A stretch of DNA of 64,000 bases from the NCBI RefSeq assembly GCF_013364195.1, contig NZ_CP054918.1, forward strand, positions 2,407,001 through 2,471,000, read 5' to 3'. The DNA comes from Streptomyces sp. NA04227. GTDB taxonomy: Bacteria > Actinomycetota > Actinomycetes > Streptomycetales > Streptomycetaceae. Positions 43,601 to 50,741 of this stretch are shown here, piece by piece; position 1 is the stretch's first letter; each line of letters opens with the position of its first letter. The notes below the pieces were generated by a model that was given only the letters and a program-made list of their open reading frames with translations, was not told the origin of the DNA and did no database searches. Both the position numbers and the translations under genes were made by a program.

Positions 43601-44103
43601 ATGAAGTCCATCCCGGTGTTCTTCCTGGTGATCTCGGTACGCGGCTGCAGCACCCGGGTGGGGTCCGGCGACCGCAGGGCCTCGGCCGTGCCAGGGGCGT
43701 GCGCGAAGCTCTCGGCCACACCGAGGGACCGCCGCTCGGCGTCCCGGTAGGCCTCCCGCTGGTCCCGCAGCGACAGGGCGAAGAGGGCCGCCGCGGCGAG
43801 CAGCAGCACCAGGACCAGTACGAAGAGGAACATCTGTCCCACGACCGTGTGCACGCTGAACACGGACCGGGGCCGCACCGGCCCGTCACGCCACGCACGC
43901 CGCCCGTCACGAGGACCGACGCGGTGACTGTCGCGGTGACTGTCGCCATGGCCGTTGCGGCGACCATCGTGATGACCGTCGCGGCGACCGCCGTGATCTC
44001 CGTCGCGATGACCGTTGCGGCGGAGGTTGCGGCGGCCTCGCGGCGACCCCCGGCCGTCGGCCCTGTCGACCGAGGCGCCGGATCGCCGCTTTGATCCCCT
44101 CAT
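40642..44103 (-). CDS. Multidomain sensor PP2C-type phosphatase with HATPase domain (SpoIIE/RsbU-like)
   Basis: An 1153-residue signalling protein. A His/Arg/Asp/Gly-rich repeat head (about 14-75) comes first, then a membrane helix (near 90), an extracellular sCache-like region (FIVVADREGIRVTHPDP near 165), a second helix (near 250), PAS, GAF, PP2C (VGGDWFDVIPL, VVGDVVGHGIHASF) and a C-terminal GHKL domain (SELVTNAIRYGH, EGGRGLLLVAQL). It probably dephosphorylates an anti-anti-sigma factor and may also act as an anti-sigma kinase. Two low-complexity inserts interrupt the GAF and PP2C domains. Start ATG overlaps the stop of the LAXTG gene by 4 bp. Confidence 0.88.
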   Translation of the reverse strand: MRGSKRRSGASVDRADGRGSPRGRRNLRRNGHRDGDHGGRRDGHHDGRRNGHGDSHRDSHRVGPRDGRRAWRDGPVRPRSVFSVHTVVGQMFLFVLVLVLLLAAAALFALSLRDQREAYRDAERRSLGVAESFAHAPGTAEALRSPDPTRVLQPRTEITRKNTGMDFIVVADREGIRVTHPDPAQIGKRFSSDLERVLAGRTTTERFSRGSLGSQVRATVPVRDTSGRVVGAVAAGVTTERVSGMVADQLPGVLAGTAVAVVVSTGATWLLGRRLLRQTRGLGPAEITRLYEHNDAVLHSVKEGVLIVGANRRLLLANDEAHRLLGLPGEAAGCEVAELGLDAPLTELLVSGREVTDAVHTAGDRRLAVNQRPLARHREAAGTVATFRDTTELRALAGRVLAARRRLDVLYAAGMSIGTTLDVSRTAQELADAIVPHLADLVAVDLAEPVLHGEEATGGERRLRRTAVASPRAEHPLRPPGTQVGVHGAGRRGEERIAVEPGVEEPAVEEVEEPAVEEPAAQDLAAQEPATREPAVQEPATREPAAREPAAREPAVEAPLTEERTGDAAEADEARRLEALGFHSRVTVPLRTRGTVMGRAVLYRGEGAEPFDEDDLAMADELVARAAVCMDNARRYTREHSMAITLHRSLLPRVPPEQSAVDVAYRYQPAVAGVGGDWFDVIPLSGARVALVVGDVVGHGIHASFTMGRLRAALRTLADIDLPPDELLTHLDDVVLRLSTEAVRDAGDRARATVSEESGTATSSPRPTDSGPTGFGPTDSRPTANSRAANSANETDSDSDAESDTDTESGSDADTDSNTETDAYTDSNADTDSTAPGTFPDLERASGEIGATCLIAVHDPVSGRCALARAGHPPPVLVSPAGTAEILSLPAGPPLGVGGLPFECVEVDMPEGSLLALYTDGLIETRGRDIDAELETLRGLLASPTPSARTTGPDARATGPDAATPAPATPGHPAEEATPGHPAEARPPHPVPLDTLCDTILHTLLPARPEDDVALLLARARSLDAQHIATWDVPDDPAAVAGVRKSASELLVRWGLEDTVFTTELVVSELVTNAIRYGHPPIRLRLIRDRALICEVSDTSSTAPHLRRARTFDEGGRGLLLVAQLTQRWGTRHHREGKTIWAEQDLPGDLPPA
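41590..41770. repeat. Acidic repeat insert inside the PP2C domain
   Basis: Six-bp GTCGGT/GTCGGC-type units encode an Asp/Ser/Thr repeat (ETDSDSDAESDTDTES and on) about 45 residues long, within the phosphatase domain of the gene above. Confidence 0.8.
42420..42610. repeat. Glu/Pro/Ala repeat insert inside the GAF domain
   Basis: About ten 15-18-bp units built on GGCGGGTTC and GGTTCCCG encode EEPAVEE and EPATREP-type repeats. The insert occupies a loop of the GAF domain and is in frame. Confidence 0.8.
43905..44045. repeat. His/Arg/Asp/Gly repeats at the phosphatase N-terminus
   Basis: Twelve-bp units such as GCGGTGACTGTC encode HRDS, RRDG, HHDG and RRNG tetrapeptides ahead of the first membrane helix. 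Their function is unknown. Confidence 0.75.
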
Positions 44104-45158
44104 GCCCTCTTTCTACCCATGGGGCCTGCCGACGCGCCTGTCGTCGTCGTCCCCGTCCCCGTCCCCGTTCCCGTCGCCGTTCGGTCGAGCGGGGCGACGG
44201 ACCGGCGAAACCGCCCGCCCCTGTCGGCCCGGTACAGCAGCACCGTTCCGGCGAGGAGGAGTACGACCCCCGCCCCGGCCGTCCCGGGAAGGTGACGGGA
44301 CCCCGTACGGGCCAGTCCGCCCTGCCGGTCCGGGGCCACGGGTTCGAGGCCGCCGCCGGGCCGACGCGGATCAAGTCGCCGCTCGTGGCCCGGAGTCGAG
44401 TCGGCCGAGGGCTCCGCCCGCTCCGCTTCCCGGCCGTCGGCGGGGCGCACGGCGAAACGGTACGAGCCGGACTGGCCCAGCCAGTCACCGTCGCCCCCTC
44501 GGCGTCGTACGACCGTCGTGGCGGCGGTCACCTCGTCCGCCGGTACGCCGGCGCCGAAGCCGAGCCGGACCCGGACCCCGGCCCGCTGCCCGCCCTCCAG
44601 CCGGAAGCCGTCGAAGCCCGGTGCCGCGAGCACGGCGATGTTCTCGTCCCGGTCGGTGTGCTCCACCTGGGCCGGACGCCACCGCCGACCGTCGTGGAAC
44701 TCCAAGTGCACGTCCCCGGGCCGCAGTTGCCGAGCATCGTCGACCAGGACGAGCAGCGGATGCAGCGCCTGACAGGCGGAACCGGTGACATTGCGCAGCT
44801 CGATCGTCCAGGACCGCGGCGCGGCCCCCGCACGGTAGGACGCGGGACCGTCGAGCATCCGCGTACGTACGGGGAAATCGTCACCTCGGCTCGAACAGCC
44901 GGCGGCGGGGAGAGCCGCCTCGGGGAAGGCGGTCGCGTGCCGTACGGCGGCTACGGAACCGGACGCCGCGTACGCCTCGGATCCCGCGCCCGAGAGGGCG
45001 GCGCAGGTGACCAGGGAGAGCATGGTCCCAGCGAAGGCGAGACGGACCAGGCCGGGGCGCACGGGCCCGGGATGAGCGGGCCCGAGATGAGTGACTCCAG
45101 GACGGTTCGGGTGGGGCGGTCGCATGCCATGTCCGTCCCGCGTCCCGGCGTACGCCAC
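44100..45158 (-). CDS. LAXTG-anchored cell-surface protein (sortase E-type substrate)
   Basis: A 352-residue exported protein. The GTG complementary to 45156-45158 has GGAGGGG upstream. A long n-region and signal helix (LAFAGTMLSLVTCAALSGAG) precede a beta-rich ectodomain with two Cys (AAGCSS, GSACQAL). The C-terminal sorting signal is LARTG at 282-286, a hydrophobic helix (GAGVVLLLAGTVLLY) and a basic RADRGGRFRR stretch. Streptomyces class E sortases recognise LAXTG, for example in chaplins. An unusual 30-residue cytoplasmic tail rich in GT repeats follows. It is coupled to the sensor phosphatase gene. Confidence 0.82.
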   Translation of the reverse strand: MAYAGTRDGHGMRPPHPNRPGVTHLGPAHPGPVRPGLVRLAFAGTMLSLVTCAALSGAGSEAYAASGSVAAVRHATAFPEAALPAAGCSSRGDDFPVRTRMLDGPASYRAGAAPRSWTIELRNVTGSACQALHPLLVLVDDARQLRPGDVHLEFHDGRRWRPAQVEHTDRDENIAVLAAPGFDGFRLEGGQRAGVRVRLGFGAGVPADEVTAATTVVRRRGGDGDWLGQSGSYRFAVRPADGREAERAEPSADSTPGHERRLDPRRPGGGLEPVAPDRQGGLARTGSRHLPGTAGAGVVLLLAGTVLLYRADRGGRFRRSVAPLDRTATGTGTGTGTTTTGASAGPMGRKRA

Positions 45159-45244
45159 ACGCGAACCCCTCCGATCGGCGGCGTGATTCCGCCCGATCAG
45201 CGGTCCGCCACCGACGCCCCGGCGCCCGTACCTAAGCTGCTGTC

Positions 45245-46336
45245 ATGACTGCGACTGGTACTGGTACTCCTCCCCTCCGCGTCGGTCTCGTCGGGTACGG
45301 CCTGGCGGGCTCCGTGTTCCACGCTCCGTTGATCGGTGCGAGCGAGGACCTCGTCCTCGACACCGTGGTCACCTCGAACCCGGACCGGCAGGAGCAGGCG
45401 CGTGCCGCGTTCGGGCAGGTGCGGTGTGCCGCGAGCGCCGACGAGCTGTGGACGCGCGCCGGTGAACTCGACCTGGTGGTCGTCGCCTCCCCGAACAAGA
45501 CCCATGTCGCGATCGCCAGGGCCGCGCTCGAAGCAGGCCTGCCGGTCGTGGTCGACAAGCCGCTCGCGGGCACGGCACGGGAGGCACGCGAACTCGCCGC
45601 CCTCGCCGAGGAACGCGGCCTGCTGCTCTCGGTCTTCCAGAACCGGCGCTGGGACAACGATTTCCTCACCCTGCGCAAACTGCTCGCAAAGGACGAACTC
45701 GGCGACGTATGGCGCTTCGAGTCCCGGTTCGAACGCTGGCGTCCGCGCCCCAAGGGCGGCTGGCGCGAGTCCGGCGACCCGGGCGAGATCGGCGGGCTCC
45801 TCTACGACCTCGGCAGCCATGTGGTCGACCAGGCGCTGACGCTCTTCGGCCCGGTCGAGTCCGTCTACGCGGAGTCGCTGGTGCGCAGGCCGGGCGCGGA
45901 GGCCGACGACGACACCTTCTTCGCGCTCACCCACACCAACGGCGTCCGCTCGCACCTGTGGGTGAGCGCGACCACGCCCCAGCTCGGCCCGCGCTTCCGG
46001 GTCCTCGGCTCACACGCGGGCTACGTCAAGTACGGACTCGACCCCCAGGAAGCGGCCCTGCGCGAGGGCCTGCGCCCCGACTCGGAGGCCGACTGGGGCG
46101 CCGAGCCCGAGGCCCTGTGGGGCAGGGTCGGCGCGGGCGAATCCCCGCTGACCGGTGGCGGCAGGCCCGAGCCGACCCTCAACGGCGACTACCCCGCGTA
46201 CTACACGGCGGTCGCAGCCGCCCTGCGCGGCACGGGCCCCAACCCGGTGACCGCCCTGGAGGCGGCCCGGGCCCTGGACGTCCTGGAGGCGGCGCGCCGC
46301 TCGGCCCGGGAGGGCGTGACCGTGCGGCTTGCGTGA
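45245..46336 (+). CDS. Gfo/Idh/MocA family oxidoreductase
   Basis: A 363-residue NAD(P)-dependent sugar or inositol dehydrogenase-type enzyme. The Rossmann motif GLVGYGLAGSVFHAP starts near residue 13, the catalytic DKPLAG (EKP-type) near 100, and GGLLYDLGSHVVDQAL supplies the His helix near 180. All functional motifs are present. The ATG at 45245 has TAAGCT ending 6 nt before it and no Shine-Dalgarno, suggesting a leaderless transcript. The substrate is not predictable. Confidence 0.88.
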   Translation: MTATGTGTPPLRVGLVGYGLAGSVFHAPLIGASEDLVLDTVVTSNPDRQEQARAAFGQVRCAASADELWTRAGELDLVVVASPNKTHVAIARAALEAGLPVVVDKPLAGTAREARELAALAEERGLLLSVFQNRRWDNDFLTLRKLLAKDELGDVWRFESRFERWRPRPKGGWRESGDPGEIGGLLYDLGSHVVDQALTLFGPVESVYAESLVRRPGAEADDDTFFALTHTNGVRSHLWVSATTPQLGPRFRVLGSHAGYVKYGLDPQEAALREGLRPDSEADWGAEPEALWGRVGAGESPLTGGGRPEPTLNGDYPAYYTAVAAALRGTGPNPVTALEAARALDVLEAARRSAREGVTVRLA

Positions 46337-46397
46337 GGGGCACGCCCCCCCACCTGTTGAGGAGTGAAGCTGGGGGTTGAGGGCTGGGGGCTGGGGC

Positions 46398-47426
46398 TTA
46401 CGGCTGTGGCTGCGGTTGGGGCTTCTTCTTGCCCTGCTGTTGCGGTTGCGGTTGCGGCTTCTGGTTCTGCTGTTTCTTCTGCTGCTGCTTCTGCTTCTGT
46501 CGCGGCTTCTGCTGCGACTGGGGCTGGGGCTTTGGATTCCGGTTCGGATTCTGCTTCGGATTCTGCTTCGGCTGTTGCTTCGGCCTCGGCTTCGGCCGGG
46601 ACTTCGGCTGTGCCGTATCGATGTTGCCGGTGTCCGAGTCGGGGGTGCTGTCGGGAGTGCTGTTGCCGGAGGTGCTGTCGTCCGTGGCCCGGGTGGTGTC
46701 GCGGTAGAGGACGGCCCGTTCGATGGCGCTCCAGGTCGTACTGGTGACGACGTAGAGCGCGGCGGCGAGCGGTACGACGGCGACGGTGACCAAGGTCAGG
46801 AAGGACATCAGCGGCATCACCTTGGTCATCGCGCCGAACCCGGGAATCGCCTGCCCGTCCGCATCGCGGGGCATGCTGCTCCCGGCGGCCGCCATGGTCC
46901 GCTTGGTCCGGCGGTACGAGAAGGTCGCCACGGACGCCACCAGGACGAAGAGCCCGAGATAGACGAGCCCGTGCGGGCCGAAGAGGCCACCGTCCCCGAG
47001 CGCGTCGTGCCACCGTCCGCCCAGCGGGACACCGAGCAGTGTGTGGCGAAGCAGGTCGTTGGGCTCGCCACCGATGCTGCCGCTGGAGAACAGGTGGTAG
47101 AGGAGGAAGAAGGCGGGCAACTGCAGCAGACTCGGCAGACACCCGGCGAACGGCGACACCTTCGCCTCGCCGTACAGCGCCATCGTCGCCTTCTGCAGCG
47201 CCGCCGGATCGTCCTTGTGCTTCTTGCGCAACGCGGCCACCTGCGGCCCGAGCGCCGTACGTGCCCGCTGCCCACGGGCCGCCGCGAGCGACAACGGCAG
47301 TACGAGCAGCCGTACGAAAGCGGTGAACAGCACGATCGCCGCGGCGGTCGCGGAGGCGTGGAACAACGGATCGAGCACGTCGGCGAGCCGCCCGACGAGA
47401 TCGGCGAACAGGGACATGAACGGCAT
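46398..47426 (-). CDS. yidC: YidC/Oxa1 family membrane protein insertase with basic Lys/Pro/Gln tail
   Basis: A 342-residue membrane insertase paralogue. The Oxa1 core has five helices; residues typical of the family include the cytoplasmic LGPQVAALRKKHKDDPAALQKATMALY, CLPSLLQLPAFFLLYHL and the late VPLAAALYVVTSTTWSAIERAVLY. A conserved membrane Arg (VRLLVLPLS) is present. The last 80 residues are a PKQNPKQNPNRNPKPQ-type basic tail that could bind ribosomes. The ATG complementary to 47424-47426 has GGAGGG upstream. The housekeeping yidC near the origin is presumably elsewhere; this copy sits with a DUF6412 gene. Confidence 0.85.
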   Translation of the reverse strand: MPFMSLFADLVGRLADVLDPLFHASATAAAIVLFTAFVRLLVLPLSLAAARGQRARTALGPQVAALRKKHKDDPAALQKATMALYGEAKVSPFAGCLPSLLQLPAFFLLYHLFSSGSIGGEPNDLLRHTLLGVPLGGRWHDALGDGGLFGPHGLVYLGLFVLVASVATFSYRRTKRTMAAAGSSMPRDADGQAIPGFGAMTKVMPLMSFLTLVTVAVVPLAAALYVVTSTTWSAIERAVLYRDTTRATDDSTSGNSTPDSTPDSDTGNIDTAQPKSRPKPRPKQQPKQNPKQNPNRNPKPQPQSQQKPRQKQKQQQKKQQNQKPQPQPQQQGKKKPQPQPQP

Positions 47427-47778
47427 GGGTGGAGCCCTCCGGGCAGGGTGCGATCGCGAGGCGAGCGATGCGATGCGAATGCGAGCGATGCGGGGTCGGA
47501 TATCTGCGTGCCGCGCCGTCGCGAGATCCGGGCCGAGGCTGGTCAGGACCGAAGGCCCGAAGAGCAAGCGTCAGCATGGATTCCGGGACGGTTCCGCACA
47601 TGGCGCACCCAAAGGAAGACAGGTCACGGGAGACCTGAAAGGGAGCCCTGAGCCCGCATGGACATGGGCGTGCCCCTGGGCATGACCCTGGATCTGGATC
47701 TGGTGGAGCTGGATCTGTTGGATCTAGATCTGGATGTTGGGTGCGCGGAAGCGGAAGGTGGCCGACCGTCGCCGTTCG
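47427..47778. other. 352-bp region with GGATCTG heptamer repeats
   Basis: No convincing gene is present. Between 47688 and 47740 GGATCTG and GATCTAGATCTG units repeat, so a plus-strand frame starting at 47658 would encode Leu-Asp repeats; it lacks a Shine-Dalgarno and homologous sequence. Nearer yidC there are GCGAGCGATGCG-type repeats. The yidC promoter must lie in this region. Confidence 0.5.
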
Positions 47779-48147
47779 TCAGGCGGCGGCCGTCACCAGG
47801 GAGCGGCCGCCCGGAGCACGGGGCCTGCGGCGACCGCGGGCATCCGGATCGCGTTGCGAGAGGAAGGCGGTACGCATCGCGCGGTCTCTGAGCGCGGTAC
47901 GGACACGTGCGCGAGGCACGGCGGGCGCGCTGCGTGCGGCGTGCACCGCACAGAGCACCAGGGCGGAACCGACGGCCGCGGTGGCGGCCAGGGCCACGGC
48001 GGCGGTGAGCATGCCCGACTCGACGAGCAGCACATCGGAGAGGACGAGCACCAACACGGCGAACAGCCGCCGCAGGTACGCCAGCCCGCGCGCGGGCACC
48101 GAGTAAGCCGGTCCGGACCGGGAGGCGGAAACGCGTCCGGTACTCAC
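47779..48147 (-). CDS. DUF6412 family small membrane protein
   Basis: A 122-residue protein with two adjacent hydrophobic helices (LFAVLVLVLSDVLLV and MLTAAVALAATAAVGSALVL) and a basic C-terminus containing TAFLSQRDPDARGRRRPRAPG, the conserved ending of this actinobacterial family. The GTG complementary to 48145-48147 has GGGAGG upstream. Members are usually encoded just upstream of a YidC-type insertase, as here. The function is unknown. Confidence 0.78.
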   Translation of the reverse strand: MSTGRVSASRSGPAYSVPARGLAYLRRLFAVLVLVLSDVLLVESGMLTAAVALAATAAVGSALVLCAVHAARSAPAVPRARVRTALRDRAMRTAFLSQRDPDARGRRRPRAPGGRSLVTAAA

Positions 48148-48433
48148 CAGACGACCTCCCCTCCACTCGCCGCAGAACGCGGCATACGAACAACTCATCC
48201 TGTTATACCGGACAGGGCCGACACCGCGATCCCCCCAGAGGAGGAGACGGCCAAGGGGGAGACAGCGAGAGGAGAACACGGCCAGACAGCGCGAGGAAGG
48301 TACGGGCACGGACACGGCCGGAGGAGGACACGGCCAGAGGCGCGCCACCGCACGGAGCGTCCCTCCATGCCACGCTCCTCACACTCCCGGCACTGTTCGG
48401 TTCGCCTCGGCGTGACCGCAGTAACGTGTCCGC

Positions 48434-49453
48434 ATGCGCCCCGACACGTCAGCAGATTCTGTCGACCACATCGCCGAAGCCGAACGCCTGGAGCGCACTG
48501 CCGGGCTCTACCCAGAAGACGCGGAACAGCTCCTGTTGCAGGCGGCTGCCCACCTGGAACTCGCGGGTGCCCGGGAACGGGCGAGCAAGCTGTACGACCT
48601 CCTGCTCGCGGCGTCGCCCGCGGTGCCGCTGGAGCGTCCCGACCTGGTCAAGGCCCTGAAGGCGGCCAACCTGTGGGAGTACGGCCACGAGGCCGAGGCC
48701 CGCGCGAACCTGGACGGGGTGCGGCTGGCGGCGCCCCGTGCGGCGGCGCCCTGGGTGATCGCGGCGGAGGCGTACGAGGCGCACGACGACCTGGAGGCGG
48801 CGCACCAGACCTTCAGCGAGGGCGCCCAGCGACTGCTCTCGGCCGAGCCGCCCGCCGAGAAGGACCTCCAGCCGCTGCTCGTGGGACGGCACCGGGTGCG
48901 CAGGCTGATGGGCTCCGAACACGACGAGTGGGACCGACTGGCGCAGGAGCGCCACGCTGGCCCGGTCCCCCTGGACGAACTGCACGACCCGAAGCGCATC
49001 TGGTCCCTGGGCTCGAACAACCCCGAGGAACTCCAGGCCGAAATCTCCCGCCTCCACGCCGAACTCGGCGCCTACCGCGCGGCCTTGTCCCGCCCCTTCC
49101 CGGTAGCGGTCCTCCACTGGCCGGCCGACGAACTCTCCGAACTCACCGACTCGTACCCGACCCTGGCCGACGAATACCCCTCCCACGAGGCCCACTTGGC
49201 CGCCATAGAGTCGGCCCTCCGCGAACTGGCCGCCTCGGGCACGCAGAACATCGGCATCGTCTCGGCGACGGTCCCGTCGTACGAAGCCTTCGCGGCTTCG
49301 GAGGGGGCTTCGCCTGCGGATACGGAGCTGTTGCCGCTGTATGCGACGACGTTGGCGGCACGGGGGCGGGCGGTGGCTTGGCCGCCGACGTCGACGGAGG
49401 ATTGCTGGTGTGGGTCTGGGCGGGCTTATGGGGAGTGCCACGGGGTGATCTGA
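48434..49453 (+). CDS. SEC-C metal-binding domain protein with tetratricopeptide-like helices
   Basis: A 339-residue soluble protein. The N-terminal 150 residues are paired helices resembling TPRs (EQLLLQAAAHLELAGARERA, and WVIAAEAYEAHDDLEAAHQT). The last 20 residues carry the SEC-C zinc motif CWCGSGRAYGECHG. SEC-C modules occur at the end of SecA and in stand-alone proteins of unknown function. The ATG lies 6 nt after TAACGT, suggesting leaderless expression. GC content falls right after this gene. Confidence 0.85.
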   Translation: MRPDTSADSVDHIAEAERLERTAGLYPEDAEQLLLQAAAHLELAGARERASKLYDLLLAASPAVPLERPDLVKALKAANLWEYGHEAEARANLDGVRLAAPRAAAPWVIAAEAYEAHDDLEAAHQTFSEGAQRLLSAEPPAEKDLQPLLVGRHRVRRLMGSEHDEWDRLAQERHAGPVPLDELHDPKRIWSLGSNNPEELQAEISRLHAELGAYRAALSRPFPVAVLHWPADELSELTDSYPTLADEYPSHEAHLAAIESALRELAASGTQNIGIVSATVPSYEAFAASEGASPADTELLPLYATTLAARGRAVAWPPTSTEDCWCGSGRAYGECHGVI

Positions 49454-49670
49454 CCGGCTACGCATTTCGCCGGTGCAGTTTCCAGCACTCTGATTTATGC
49501 CAACTCCGAGCCCTGTCGATTGCGGAGATCTCACGGAAGCGGCAACTCCACTGAATGTGAGACCTACAGGCGGGGTCTGAAGTATGCCGCCACATAGCCT
49601 TCGGAAAACTCACTTCACAACCAAAGCCCGCTGAAGTGTCACTTACACCACACGCCGAGGAGACACAATC
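49454..49670 (+). promoter_or_regulatory. Lower-GC region upstream of the restriction genes
   Basis: A 217-bp stretch of visibly lower GC than its left neighbour. A symmetric AAGTG-T-CACTT (49634-49644) lies 20 bp upstream of the GAGGAG Shine-Dalgarno of the NaeI-family gene and is a possible operator or promoter element. No gene is seen. Confidence 0.35.
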
Positions 49671-50672
49671 GTGCGCGAGGAACAAGAGATGCTCCCCGAA
49701 TTACGGGACCTCTCGGCCGCCAACCACATCGCCACAACCGGAGAAGGAGAGGACTCCGAGTTAACAATTGTTGCAGAACGAATTCTGAGCTTGGATCCGC
49801 ACGGCGATCGGTTCGCCGCCGTCCTGAGAGACACCATAGATCAACTTTTGAATGGAGAAGTAACGGGCCGCTACGACTGGAAGGATCTTTTCAAGACCGA
49901 GAGAACTCACGCCGGGACCCTCGTCGAAATAAATCTACAACGAGAGTTTCGCAGAAGCGATGAGTTCCTGGACGGCACGAAGATGGATTACCGAATCGCC
50001 GGCATCGAGGTGGACTGCAAGTACTCTCAGAAATTTGGGTCGTGGATGATCCCCCCGGAAGCCATGGGCCACCTTTGCCTGCTCGTATGGGCAGATGACT
50101 ATAAATCCCAGTGGAGTGCCGGCCTCATGCGCATCAGAGATGAGTGGCTGAACCCTGGAAGTAATCGCGACATGAAGCTCACCGTCAAGGCCGAGCACCG
50201 TAACAAAGCAATATGGCTCTGGCGTAACGCTCCCCTCCCCGAGAACACGCTACTTCACATGGACCCCGAAGATCGCAGCCTAGTGTTCTCTCACCCATCA
50301 GGCCAAGCGCGCCTCAATGAACTATTTCGCCGGGCCCAGAACCGCAGAATCGGCCGGAATGTGGTGAGAACCGTAGCCCAACAGAAGGACTACATGAAGA
50401 GGGTTCGCGGAAACGGCGGCGCCCGTTCGCGGCTCCGTGACGAGGGAATCATCATTATGGGTGACTACGAGAGTCACAGGAAGGTAGCCCGGGCACTCAA
50501 CCTTCCTGTACCGCTTGAGGGGCAGTTTGTCAGCACTCGGGTTGTGCGGGCCAATCCGACGCACGCCGAATCGGCAGTAGCGCTGATCGATGGAGAGTAC
50601 TGGACGGTCGCTACACACGGCGACCCGAAAGAGTGCGCCCCAGTCCTGCCGGAAACAAAAAAGTCGCCGTAA
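49671..50672 (+). CDS. NaeI family type II restriction endonuclease
   Basis: A 333-residue nuclease. The ligase-like motif TIDQLLNG (55-62) aligns with TLDQLYDG of NaeI. The PD-(D/E)xK site is Glu86 in TLVEINLQ, Asp106 in GTKMDYRI, Asp115 and Lys117 in EVDCKYS, with the same D-9-D-2-K spacing as NaeI. A C-terminal DNA-binding half with RNGGARSRLRDEG-type basic motifs follows. NaeI cleaves GCC^GGC bluntly and needs a second, allosteric site. The GTG at 49671 has GAGGAG upstream. Codon usage is less GC-biased than flanking genes, suggesting horizontal transfer. Confidence 0.9.
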   Translation: MREEQEMLPELRDLSAANHIATTGEGEDSELTIVAERILSLDPHGDRFAAVLRDTIDQLLNGEVTGRYDWKDLFKTERTHAGTLVEINLQREFRRSDEFLDGTKMDYRIAGIEVDCKYSQKFGSWMIPPEAMGHLCLLVWADDYKSQWSAGLMRIRDEWLNPGSNRDMKLTVKAEHRNKAIWLWRNAPLPENTLLHMDPEDRSLVFSHPSGQARLNELFRRAQNRRIGRNVVRTVAQQKDYMKRVRGNGGARSRLRDEGIIIMGDYESHRKVARALNLPVPLEGQFVSTRVVRANPTHAESAVALIDGEYWTVATHGDPKECAPVLPETKKSP

Positions 50673-50741
50673 ATTTCTCGATGAGCCCAACCAGACCCTA
50701 CGGGTCGATTAAATCTAGATTCTGCACTCAAGGGAAGAACG

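Noticed and set aside
41488..44094. An 868-codon plus-strand frame opposite the sensor phosphatase
   Set aside because: No protein-like motifs; it follows from the GC bias and the repeats of the real gene.
47658..47891. A small plus-strand gene encoding Leu/Asp repeats
   Set aside because: The frame arises from GGATCTG repeats, lacks a ribosome binding site and overlaps the DUF6412 gene on the other strand.
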